Source: JADKFD01 sp050250665
GTDB lineage: Bacteria > Pseudomonadota > Gammaproteobacteria > Xanthomonadales > SZUA-5
Reading direction: 5' to 3'
Length of the DNA: 43,885 nucleotides
NCBI GenBank assembly: GCA_050250665.1
Contig: JBFWOF010000052.1
Location: 1 to 43,885 of the forward strand
Below the pieces are notes generated by a model. The model was given only the letters and a program-made list of their open reading frames with translations. It made no database searches and was not told the origin of the DNA. Shown piece after piece: positions 1 through 7,711 of the stretch; position 1 is the first letter of the stretch, and each line of letters opens with the position of its first letter. The position numbers and the translations under genes are program-made.

Positions 1-581
1 ACTATGCGGACGCGGCCACGATCCTGCGGCCCACTTTCATCGTCGGTCCCGGCGATACCACCGATCGATTTGCACACTACCTGGAGCGGCCCGTGGCCGG
101 TGGCAGCATGGCCGCACCCGGTCCCAAGGAAATGCCGCTGACCTATGTGGACGTGCGCGATCTGGCCGACTTTACGATCCATGCGCTGGAGCAGCAGGCT
201 TACGGGCGCTACAACATGGTCAATGCACCCGGAGCCGCGACCACCGGCGAGCTGATGCAGCGCTCACTGGCCCTGAGCGGCGCCGAAGTGGAGCTGGTCT
301 GGATCAGTCACGCCTTCCTGCGCCAGCAGGAACTGCTGGGCAAGGGCAAGCCGGGTTACCCGATGATGGTCGATCCGGCCGAATACGGTGGTTTTTCCTC
401 GCTCAGTCAGGCTGCCGCGGTGGCCAAGGGCTTCCAGAACCGGAATTTTGCCGACACCATCAAGGTCACCTGGGACTGGTGGTCGTCATTGCCGGCCGAG
501 CGTCGCAGCGGGCGGCGGGTGTCGTTGACGCCAGAGATCGAAGCCAGCTGGATTGCCGCATGGCAGGCCGCCCAGGCTTGA
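1..581 (+). CDS. NAD-dependent epimerase/dehydratase family protein, C-terminal part (5' end outside window)
   Basis: The frame is open from base 3 to a TGA at 579-581, so about 190 C-terminal residues are visible and the gene begins left of the window. The LRPTFIVGPGD segment is what follows the catalytic YxxxK helix in extended short-chain dehydrogenases. TYVDVRDLADF is the conserved strand-helix next to the substrate pocket, and the rest is the variable substrate lobe. The nucleotide-binding Rossmann motif and the catalytic Tyr/Lys are outside the window, so cofactor and substrate cannot be named. The acetyltransferase gene begins 7 nt after the stop, which suggests one transcript. I am fairly sure of the superfamily and unsure of the reaction. 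Confidence 0.75.
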   Translation, partial: YADAATILRPTFIVGPGDTTDRFAHYLERPVAGGSMAAPGPKEMPLTYVDVRDLADFTIHALEQQAYGRYNMVNAPGAATTGELMQRSLALSGAEVELVWISHAFLRQQELLGKGKPGYPMMVDPAEYGGFSSLSQAAAVAKGFQNRNFADTIKVTWDWWSSLPAERRSGRRVSLTPEIEASWIAAWQAAQA

Positions 582-588
582 TCTGCCC

Positions 589-1116
589 ATGAACCTGCAG
601 CCAGTCCTGAGCAACGACAAGGTCTGCCTGCGCCCGCTGGGCGCGAGGGACTTCGAGCGACTGTACGCGGTGGCCAGCGACCCGCGCATCTGGGAACAAC
701 ACCCGACGCCGACGCGCTGGCAGCGACCGGTGTTCGAGAACTACTTCGCCGGCGCCATCGAATCGGGAGGCGCTCTGTTGATTCAGCGCGCCGCCGATGA
801 GCAGCTGATCGGATGCACCCGCTACTACGCGCTGGATCTGGTAGCGAGCGTGGTCAAGATCGGCTACACCTTCTTCAGCTGTGACAGCTGGGGCGGGGGC
901 TACAACCCGGCCTGCAAGCAGTTGATGCTCGATCACGCCTTCCAGACCCTGGAGCGCGTGCAGTTCGAGGTAGGACAGTGCAACCAGCGCTCGCAGATCG
1001 CCATGACCCGCCTCGGCGCGCGCCGCCTCGGCGTGTCCGAGGTGGCCTACCACGGCGAGGCCAGCCATCCCAACGTCGTGTTCGAGATCACCAGGGCGGA
1101 ATGGCAGCGGCGGTAG
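589..1116 (+). CDS. GNAT family N-acetyltransferase (RimJ/RimL-like)
   Basis: A 175-residue protein with the layout of the Acetyltransf_3 (RimJ/RimL) branch of GNAT enzymes, which move an acetyl group from acetyl-CoA to an amine. Seen: an early LRPLGARDFERL strand-helix, IGCTRYYALD and VVKIGYTFF strands, a glycine-rich WGGGYNP loop where acetyl-CoA normally binds, and QFEVGQCNQRSQIAMTRLGA, the usual 'neighbouring residues ... LGF' ending of the fold. I take the ATG at 589 (MNLQPV) rather than an in-frame ATG at 553, because 553 lies inside the preceding gene and the homologous fold starts with the later residues. The gene is probably cotranscribed with the epimerase. A long composite repeat begins directly at its stop codon. 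Confidence 0.8.
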   Translation: MNLQPVLSNDKVCLRPLGARDFERLYAVASDPRIWEQHPTPTRWQRPVFENYFAGAIESGGALLIQRAADEQLIGCTRYYALDLVASVVKIGYTFFSCDSWGGGYNPACKQLMLDHAFQTLERVQFEVGQCNQRSQIAMTRLGARRLGVSEVAYHGEASHPNVVFEITRAEWQRR

Positions 1117-1679
1117 GTTTTTGGTTGTTGGTTGTTGGTTGTCGGTTGTCGGTTGTTGGTTGTTGGTTGTTGGTTCTGGAGGGTGCCGCGCTGCTGCGCC
1201 GCTTTGCTCTTGTAGCCCGAACTGCGCGCACCGCTGTCCGGGCGGTGACGCCGCAAAGCTGGTTGTCGGTTGTTGGTTGTTGGTTGTTGGTTCTGGAGGG
1301 CGCCGCGCTGCGGCGCCGCTTTGCTCTGGTGGCCCGAACTGCGCGCAGCGCTGCGGCGCCGCTTTGCTCTGGTAGCCCGCACTGCGCGCAGCGCTGTCCG
1401 GGCGGTGACGCCGCAGAGCTGGTTGTCGGTTGTCGGTTGTCGGTTGTTGGTTCTGGAGGGCGCCGCGCTGCGGCGCCGCTTTGCGCTCTTGTAGCCCGAA
1501 CTGCGCGCAGCGCTGTCCGGGCGGTGACGCCGCAAAGCTGGTTGTCGGTTGTCGGTTGTCGGTTGTTGGTTGTCGGTTGTCGGTTGTCGGTTCTGGAGGG
1601 CGCCGCGCTGCGGCGCCGCTTTGCTCTGGTAGCCCGCACTGCGCGCAGCGCTGTCCGGGCGGTGACGCCGCAGAGCCCC
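1117..1679. repeat. Composite tandem array: heptamer tracts alternating with GC-rich palindromic modules
   Basis: There are four units. Each has a tract of heptamers GGTTGTT/GGTTGTC (about 58, 30, 30 and 52 bp; tracts near 1117-1174, 1261-1291, 1421-1451 and 1540-1592) followed by an ~88-130 bp module. The modules start TCTGGAGGG, contain the palindrome GGCGCCGCGCTGCGGCGCC, then GTAGCCCG, and end GGTGACGCCGCA[AG]AGC. Module 2 holds an extra internal copy of the palindrome part. The first heptamer tract starts immediately after the GNAT stop codon. Several frames stay open through the array on both strands only because its period and composition avoid stops; none looks like a real protein. The palindrome also occurs alone at 23602-23631 and, inverted, in the array at 11954-12386. 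Confidence 0.85.
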
Positions 1680-1751
1680 GCTGAGCCGCTGCGCCCCGCT
1701 TCCTTGCCAGAAAATCACAAGCGGCCGCGCAGGCGATCGGTCTACGGGAAG

Positions 1752-2222
1752 CTACGGTGCCCGCACCCGCAGCGTCAGGCCCTTGAGGAAATTGCGCAGC
1801 AATTGATCGCCGCAGGGGCGGTAGTTGCGGTGTTCGGGTTTGCGGAACAAGGCACTCAACTCGGGTTTGGAGACCGGGAACCCGGCGTCTTCGAGGATCT
1901 GGTGCATGTCGGCATCCTGCAGCTCGAAAGCCACCCGCAGCTTCTTCAGCACCATGTTGTTGCTGATGCGCTTGGCCAGCGGTCGTGCGGCAGCATTCGG
2001 GCTGGGGCCGCGCAGGTGCAGGATCAGGCCATCGAGAAAACGCACCAGCACCGCATCAGGGCATTCGACGTGGCCGGGTTCGTCTTCGCGGCAGAGATAA
2101 CTGCGTACCTGGTCGACGCTCAGCACGTACTGGGCATCGACCCGTTGAATGGTTTCGATCACCAGCGCATCGCTGAGATCGAGCATGTAGCGCACACTGC
2201 GCAGCACATCATTGTTGATCAT
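1752..2222 (-). CDS. DUF1456 family protein (YehS-like)
   Basis: A 156-residue protein, the normal length for DUF1456. The two tandem DUF1456 repeats are readable: the first starts at MINNDVLRSVRYMLDLSD, the second at MVLKKLRVAFELQDADM, and each continues into a short acidic/hydrophobic helix pair. The family is widespread in gammaproteobacteria (E. coli YehS) with no established biochemical role. I chose the ATG at 2222 because the family begins with MxNNDVLR; a longer frame to 2312 adds 30 residues with no family match. There is no close partner: the next minus-strand gene upstream is the gamma-glutamyltransferase, about 290 bp away across a REP cluster. Confidence 0.85.
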   Translation of the reverse strand: MINNDVLRSVRYMLDLSDALVIETIQRVDAQYVLSVDQVRSYLCREDEPGHVECPDAVLVRFLDGLILHLRGPSPNAAARPLAKRISNNMVLKKLRVAFELQDADMHQILEDAGFPVSKPELSALFRKPEHRNYRPCGDQLLRNFLKGLTLRVRAP

Positions 2223-2356
2223 GGTGTTTCTCGTCGAGGTCCAGGCGCCGCGGGTGCGGCGCTCCGTCGCACAGCGGCCGAATTCGTCGACTGCCGGCGA
2301 GGAGGCAACCATAGCGGTAGACGCGGCAGTTTGGGTGCGCCGACAAGCCGCTTTTC

Positions 2357-2503
2357 GTAGAGCGGAGCTTGCTCCGCTGCTTCTGCTCGGCTTTGGCTCT
2401 TGCGGTTCGTCGACATCAAGAGCCGCACTTCCTGCCGAGCAAGCTCGGCACTACAACAGCCTCGTACACCGACGCTTTGGTAGAGCGGAGCTTGCTCCGC
2501 TGC
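2357..2503. repeat. Cluster of three GTAG-type REP palindromes
   Basis: Two direct copies of GTAG + AGCGGAGCTTGCTCCGCT lie at 2357-2378 and 2480-2501, each followed by GCTTCTGC. Between them sits an inverted relative, TGCCGAGCAAGCTCGGCA + CTAC, at 2433-2454. The GTAG head on an 18-bp palindrome matches the SMAG-type REPs described in Stenotrophomonas. The cluster fills the gap between the DUF1456 gene and the 3' end of ggt, and could form hairpins at the end of the ggt transcript. Confidence 0.8.
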
Positions 2504-2513
2504 TTCTGCCGGC

Positions 2514-4403
2514 TTACCACGCAATCCCGTAATCATCGCCCTGTTCGCTGGCGCCGCCCCACATGCTGCCGTTTTTCTGGTCGAACCAGATCGCGGTGAC
2601 CGGGCTGTAGGTGCGCTCGACCACTTCCACCGTGTAGCCCATGCGACCGAGTTCGGCGCGGGTCCATTCGGAGACTTTGGGCGTGAGTTCAAGACGCCCG
2701 GGTTCGGACTGGTGGGCGCCGAAGGAGCTCTGCATCTGGTAGCTGGTGATGTTGTGGGCTTCGACGGCCTGCTGCACGTTCATGCCGAACTCGACCATGT
2801 TCAGGAAGAACTGCAGCAGGTTCTGATCCTGGGTGTCGCCGCCCTGCACCGAGAAGGCCATCAGCGGCTTGCCATCCTTGAGCGCCAGGCTGGGGGTCAG
2901 CGTGGCTCGCGGGCGCTGTCCCGGGTGCACCACGTTGTAGGGATTCAGGGCCTCATCGAGCACGAAACTCTGCATGCGCTGGCTGAGGCCAATGCCGGTG
3001 TCGCCCGGAATGAAGGCCGGTATCCAGCCGCCGCTGGGCGTGACCGAAACCACCCAGCCCTCGGCATCGGCGGCCTGGATCGAGGTGGTACCGGCGAGGA
3101 AAGCCTCATCGTCACTCATCAGCTGGGCCTGCTGGAATCCGGCGGTGCCCTCGGCCTCGGCTTTCGGCGGAATCGGCGTCCACTTCTTCAGCAAATCCAG
3201 ATAGGGATTCTTGCCCTTCTGGAAGGGGTAGGGGTCGCCCGGTTTGACGTTGGGATCGTTGCGTTCGGCATTGATCAGCGCCCGACGCTGGTCGGCATAG
3301 TCCTTGGACAGCAACCCGGCGATCGGCTCGGCCGGCGGCACATAAGGATCGCCGTAGTAGAAATCGCGATCGGCGAAGGCCAGATTCATCACCTGGTACA
3401 GCGTGTGGATATAGCGCGTGCTGTTGTAGCCCATCGCCTTCAGATCGATCTTCTCGAGCAGGTTCAGCGCCTGCAGCAGCACCGGTCCCTGCACCCAGGT
3501 GGTGAGCTTGTAGACCTCGATGCCCTTGTAGTTGCTGCTGACCGGTTCCTCGATATGCACCTGCCAGCGATCCAGATCCTCCAGCGTCATCAACCCGCCG
3601 AACTCGCGCGATCCGGCGACGATGTCCTTGGCGATGTCGCCGCGGTAGAAGCGGTCATAGGCGGCCTGGATGGCCTCCTTGCGCGACTTGCCGGCCGCCA
3701 GGGCGGCGGCCTCGGCGTCGACCAGTTTCTGCAGCGTGGCCAGTAGATCCGGCTGGCTGAAGATTTCGCCGGCGACCGGCGCGGCGCGCTTGCTGGCGTC
3801 ATCGGCATCCAGATGCGGCAGGAATACCTTGGTCGAGCCCGGCCATTGCGCCAGCACCGAACGCCGCGCTTCCATGTTGTCGGCCTGCGCCTGTTCGATC
3901 GGATAGCCCTTCGCCATCTGCATGGCCGGCGCCAGCACCTCGGCCAGACTGAGCTTGCCGTACTCGGCCAGCATCACCATCAAGCCGCCCGGCGTGCCCG
4001 GCGTGACCGCGGCCAGCGGACCGTTCTCCGGCGGATAGACCATCCCCTTGCTGCGGAAGAATTCGGCGGTCGCGCCGGTGGGCGCCACGCCCAGTGCGTT
4101 GATGCCTTTGACCTCGCCGGTGTGCGGGTTGTAGATCAGCGCCTGGGTCTCGCCACCCCAGCCCAGCGTGTCCCACATGGTCGAGGTGGCCGCCAGCATG
4201 GCGCAGGCCGCATCCACGGCATTACCGCCCTTGGCGAAGGTCAGCGCCCCGGCGGTCGCTGCCAGTGGCTTGCCGGTGATCGCCACCCAATGCTGGCCGT
4301 GCAGCACCGGTTTGACGGTGCGCTGGGCGTGGCTGACAGTGCAGCACAGCAAGCTCGCCGCCATCAGGCCGGCGCGCAGGGCTTGGGAGGTCAAACGAGT
4401 CAT
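2514..4403 (-). CDS. ggt: Secreted gamma-glutamyltransferase family protein
   Basis: A 629-residue Ntn-hydrolase precursor. These enzymes cleave or transfer the gamma-glutamyl group of glutathione and related amides, usually in the periplasm. Seen: signal peptide (residues 1-26, ending SHAQ); the FAKGGNAVDAACA helix with the family's Gly-Gly-Asn-Ala; and the AGTTSIQAAD motif, whose first Thr (Thr439) should be both the self-cleavage point and the nucleophile, giving a normal ~191-residue small subunit. Further on are a Gly-Asp-Thr-Gly-Ile segment and a QGGD glycine loop like the oxyanion region. The usual TTHxS is TTSIQ here, so the His after the Thr pair is missing, as in GGT-like acylases; substrate may differ from glutathione. 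The ATG at 4403 has a GGAG 6 nt upstream. Divergent from the next gene over 92 bp. Confidence 0.85.
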   Translation of the reverse strand: MTRLTSQALRAGLMAASLLCCTVSHAQRTVKPVLHGQHWVAITGKPLAATAGALTFAKGGNAVDAACAMLAATSTMWDTLGWGGETQALIYNPHTGEVKGINALGVAPTGATAEFFRSKGMVYPPENGPLAAVTPGTPGGLMVMLAEYGKLSLAEVLAPAMQMAKGYPIEQAQADNMEARRSVLAQWPGSTKVFLPHLDADDASKRAAPVAGEIFSQPDLLATLQKLVDAEAAALAAGKSRKEAIQAAYDRFYRGDIAKDIVAGSREFGGLMTLEDLDRWQVHIEEPVSSNYKGIEVYKLTTWVQGPVLLQALNLLEKIDLKAMGYNSTRYIHTLYQVMNLAFADRDFYYGDPYVPPAEPIAGLLSKDYADQRRALINAERNDPNVKPGDPYPFQKGKNPYLDLLKKWTPIPPKAEAEGTAGFQQAQLMSDDEAFLAGTTSIQAADAEGWVVSVTPSGGWIPAFIPGDTGIGLSQRMQSFVLDEALNPYNVVHPGQRPRATLTPSLALKDGKPLMAFSVQGGDTQDQNLLQFFLNMVEFGMNVQQAVEAHNITSYQMQSSFGAHQSEPGRLELTPKVSEWTRAELGRMGYTVEVVERTYSPVTAIWFDQKNGSMWGGASEQGDDYGIAW

Positions 4404-4495
4404 GGTCCACTCCTGAAACTGATCCTGCAGGCTATCAGACCGGGCGCGACGAACTTGTCGCCATCGACGCGCGAACTCGGGCTAGACTTCATCGA

Positions 4496-7400
4496 ATGTC
4501 TCAAAGAGTGACGATGATGGGGCGCTTGATGAGGGGCTTGCTGCTGCTGACCTGGGTGCCGCTTGGCGCCTGGGCTGCCGCCCCGGTGCTCTGGCTGAAT
4601 ACACCGACGATGCTGCAGGCGCCGGATGCCTGCATCGGCTTTGGTCGGCTGGATTCGCCGTTTTATACCCCATCTGAGATCTGCCCGGATCCGCAGGGAT
4701 CGCTGCTGATTCAGAGTCAGACGGCGCCACCGAGTGTGCTGCTGCAGACTTCAAATCGTGGTCGCCTGATGCGCATGGGTGGCCCGTCCGCGGCCGACGC
4801 CATGATCATCGATGGCGCTTTCATGAGCCAGGCCTTGAGCGCTCGCGAATTGAGTGACGGCGATACCCTGGTGATGAGCGCCGATCTCAGCGCAGCGCTC
4901 ACGCTGAACGGCAGGTTTCGGCCTGCTCTGACCTTGCTGGACCCCACTGCAGTACCACGCTGGAGCGTGCCCCTGAGTGCCCTGCAGAATATGAGCTCGC
5001 GCGATGGCCGGGCCGGGTTTGTCGCCGAACTGAGCCCTGGTGGCGATCTGATCGCCGTGCTGCAAACCGAGGTGCTGACGGCCGTGCGCGTGCGCCGCAG
5101 TGATGGTCGCGTTGAGGCGAGGACGGTGTTGGCCGCGCCGGTTCTGGTTACACGCGCGGCTTCGCCCCTGGCCCCTTCAAGCAGCGGTGCCGCCTACTCC
5201 AGCGTTCCGTTTCAGGCCTGGCTGGGGGCTGCCGGACTGCACGTCTTGACCACCTACCGCTGGCTGACGCTGGATCCGGTCACGCTGGCCGTGCGCTCGA
5301 ACCTGGTCTGGCAGGAACGGCTGCAGGACTTGCAGTTGTATCCCGCGGCCGTGACCGCGATCGAAGATGGCGACGACGCGGCCTTGCTGACCTACGGCCC
5401 CTTTGCCAGCCCCGAAATTCAGAACTGCACGCTGTTGCGGTTGCGCTACCCCGGTGAAGTGCTTTGGACGACGACGAGCGAGGACTGCGCGCCCGAACCC
5501 TTGCTGGAGCCTGTCGGTTCCTCCGGTCTGATCTTCCCGGTGCTTCGCCGCAGCCCGCTCCAGTACATGCTGTTGCTGGCAGATATCGAGAGCGGTGCCA
5601 TCGAGCGTCAGCTAGCGGTGACAGATCGTCCACGCCGCCTCGCCAGCACGCCGACGACTGCAGCCTATCTCGCCCAGGGCGAAGCGGGGCTGGCGCTGCA
5701 CGGCGTGGACCTCGCGACCGGCGCGCACCTGTTCCAGACTGAATTCGAGTTCCCTGCGGATTCCCAGCTGCCATACCCGGTCGAATCACTGGTGCCGAAT
5801 CTGGCCACCCATGGCGGCTCGAGTTTCGTTGTGCACGCAGGGCGCTCGCGCGACTTCAAGTCGCTTGGATTCATCGCCGAAGTTGTCGATGCCCAGTCTG
5901 GCAGCCTCCGGCAGCGCCTCGATCCCGTGCCCATGGCGATCACCACCGCCGTTTCGATAGTTGCCGACAGCGGTGACAGCCTGATCCTGTCCTCGCGCGC
6001 GACTGATGGCGCCGAATGGCCACGCCGGATCGAAAGCGTCGCCGTGGTCACCGGCGAGCGCCGCTGGTCGATGGACGCCAATGCGATCTGGGACCGCAGC
6101 AGCGCGCAGGTGCTTGCCAACGACCAGCAGGTACTGGTCGTCGAGCAACGACGGCTGGTGGAGCCTGATCGTTGGCAGCTGCACATGAAACTGCTCGATG
6201 CTGAAAACGGAGCTTTGGTCTACGCGGTTTCGCGCGTGTTCGACGCTCCGTCGTGGAACAGCAGCATAGGGGTTTCGTTGATCGCCGAGGGCAGCGTGGT
6301 CGTCCTGGTTCGGACCTCTGCCGGCGTGCAGGCCTTGGGGCTTGATGGCTCGGGAAACATGGCGTGGCAGGCCGATCTGCCTGACATCCTGCCTATTGCC
6401 CGCACTGATCGGGGCCGTTGGTTGCTCAGCTACGTCAGCGCGGGCGTGCAGCAGCTGGGACTGTTGTCCGGTGCTGACGGCAGCATCACATCGCTCGGCG
6501 CTTTTGATCCCAACCAATCGGTGCATGCGGCGATCGAAACTGGCACTGGTAGTTCTGAGATTCTGCTCTTCAGCAGTCGCAGTGCAGGCGGCCAGCATGT
6601 CTTCAGCGCCCAGCGCCGCCGCGCTGACCAGGGCCTGTCGTGGAACCATGAGAGCGCCTTCCCGGGAAATCCGGTCGTGCTGTTGCTCGCCAGCGCGCTG
6701 CTGCCCGATCAGGACCTGGTCTACGAGCTGCGCTCGAACCGGACCCTGTCGGTGCCGGCCATCCGCCGGACGCTGCGCCTGGATGGCGCCAGCGGCGCGC
6801 CGCGCTGGGAACAGGTCGAGCAACTGGACTCTGAGGTCAGTGCCGGCTGCCGGGCTTTCCTGACGGCGGCCAATGGCGATCTGCTGTGCGTGGAGGCCTA
6901 CGCAAGAACGGCAAGCTCGATGTCGGGCGTAGACCCGGCGCTGACCTATGTGCGCCGTCTGGATGCGCTGACCGGCGCGCAGATCGGGGTGCACTGGATG
7001 TCGATCGAATCCGATGCCTTGCGCGGCCTGCTGCGGGGCGATGGGCCGTCGACGCGGATCTTCCGGGCGCTTGCCAACGCGGGCTTTGCCTTCAACGGCC
7101 CGGCTCCCGGTGAGCGTGCATTCACTACCGGCTCGGTGGGCTGGATAGATCGGCCCGCAATCCAGGCCACGGGCGATGTATCGGTGTCGACCGCGCCTGG
7201 CCTGGAGGGCTTCAGTTTCAGTATTCGCAACGACTCAACCGCGGCTGCTGACGCTGTCCGCTGGGCGCTAGATGCCAGCGACAACGCCGGCATCGACAGT
7301 CTCAATTGCGCCGGCAACGCGCTGGCAGGCGCCACGCTGAAGCCGTACGCCGCACAGGGCACGCTCGATCTGGCCGCCGGTGAGGCGGTGCAGTGCGAGC

Positions 7401-7555
7401 TGCGCTGGCTGACTAGCGTACCGGCAGCGCAGCGCAAGGCGATGGTCTACGCCTGGCCCGCGTACGACTACCTGGATACCGACGCCGGCAACAATGTCTC
7501 GGTGTCCCTCGGTGAGGTCCTGTTTGCCGACGGCTACGAGTCGCCGAAACCCTGA
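4496..7555 (+). CDS. Large secreted protein, PQQ-like propeller repeats, C-terminal LFADGYE motif
   Basis: A 1019-residue protein not assigned to a named family. An N-terminal hydrophobic signal (LLLLTWVPLGAWAAA) implies export. The body has recurrent 'D/G-x-x-[ST]-G-x-x-x-W' strands spaced through it (for example PRWSVPL, GEVLWTT, GERRWSM, NMAWQAD, APRWEQV), the mark of PQQ-like beta-propeller blades. The last ~130 residues look like an immunoglobulin-type domain, and the protein ends VLFADGYESPKP. A similar FxDGxE motif is near the N terminus of the DUF1800 protein that follows. An in-frame ATG at 4514 (MMGRLMRG) is an equally good start with AAAGAG upstream. Likely role is extracellular or surface; ligand unknown. 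Confidence 0.7.
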   Translation: MSQRVTMMGRLMRGLLLLTWVPLGAWAAAPVLWLNTPTMLQAPDACIGFGRLDSPFYTPSEICPDPQGSLLIQSQTAPPSVLLQTSNRGRLMRMGGPSAADAMIIDGAFMSQALSARELSDGDTLVMSADLSAALTLNGRFRPALTLLDPTAVPRWSVPLSALQNMSSRDGRAGFVAELSPGGDLIAVLQTEVLTAVRVRRSDGRVEARTVLAAPVLVTRAASPLAPSSSGAAYSSVPFQAWLGAAGLHVLTTYRWLTLDPVTLAVRSNLVWQERLQDLQLYPAAVTAIEDGDDAALLTYGPFASPEIQNCTLLRLRYPGEVLWTTTSEDCAPEPLLEPVGSSGLIFPVLRRSPLQYMLLLADIESGAIERQLAVTDRPRRLASTPTTAAYLAQGEAGLALHGVDLATGAHLFQTEFEFPADSQLPYPVESLVPNLATHGGSSFVVHAGRSRDFKSLGFIAEVVDAQSGSLRQRLDPVPMAITTAVSIVADSGDSLILSSRATDGAEWPRRIESVAVVTGERRWSMDANAIWDRSSAQVLANDQQVLVVEQRRLVEPDRWQLHMKLLDAENGALVYAVSRVFDAPSWNSSIGVSLIAEGSVVVLVRTSAGVQALGLDGSGNMAWQADLPDILPIARTDRGRWLLSYVSAGVQQLGLLSGADGSITSLGAFDPNQSVHAAIETGTGSSEILLFSSRSAGGQHVFSAQRRRADQGLSWNHESAFPGNPVVLLLASALLPDQDLVYELRSNRTLSVPAIRRTLRLDGASGAPRWEQVEQLDSEVSAGCRAFLTAANGDLLCVEAYARTASSMSGVDPALTYVRRLDALTGAQIGVHWMSIESDALRGLLRGDGPSTRIFRALANAGFAFNGPAPGERAFTTGSVGWIDRPAIQATGDVSVSTAPGLEGFSFSIRNDSTAAADAVRWALDASDNAGIDSLNCAGNALAGATLKPYAAQGTLDLAAGEAVQCELRWLTSVPAAQRKAMVYAWPAYDYLDTDAGNNVSVSLGEVLFADGYESPKP

Positions 7556-7711
7556 CAGGCGACGAGGGGGGCGGGAAACCCGACGATGGGTGGTGATCTT
7601 GCGTCACTCCAGCGAATGTTTTGACGTTTATTGTTGAAAGAGATCTGGTTCGGGGACGGCGCCGCTTTTCGGGGGCGCTGCGTGGCAGCAACTTCGGCAG
7701 GAGAACCCAGG

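Noticed and set aside
1117..1679. Could the repeat arrays be CRISPR?
   Set aside because: The units are contiguous or separated by other repeats, with no unique spacers of constant length and no cas gene in the window.
978..2360. Long open frames across the array at 1117-1679 on both strands (up to 460 codons)
   Set aside because: They translate tandem repeats (VVGCRLSVVGCWLL and the like), run through the DUF1456 gene in another frame, and stay open only because the repeat units lack stops.
4404..4495. Divergent promoter pair between ggt and the propeller gene
   Set aside because: A promoter must lie there, but I could not find hexamers with proper spacing in the 92 bp.
5786..6994. Antisense frames inside the propeller, DUF1800, DUF1501 and Dcp genes (about 370-400 codons each)
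   Set aside because: All lie wholly opposite genes with clear motifs, have no ribosome site or signal, and match no family.
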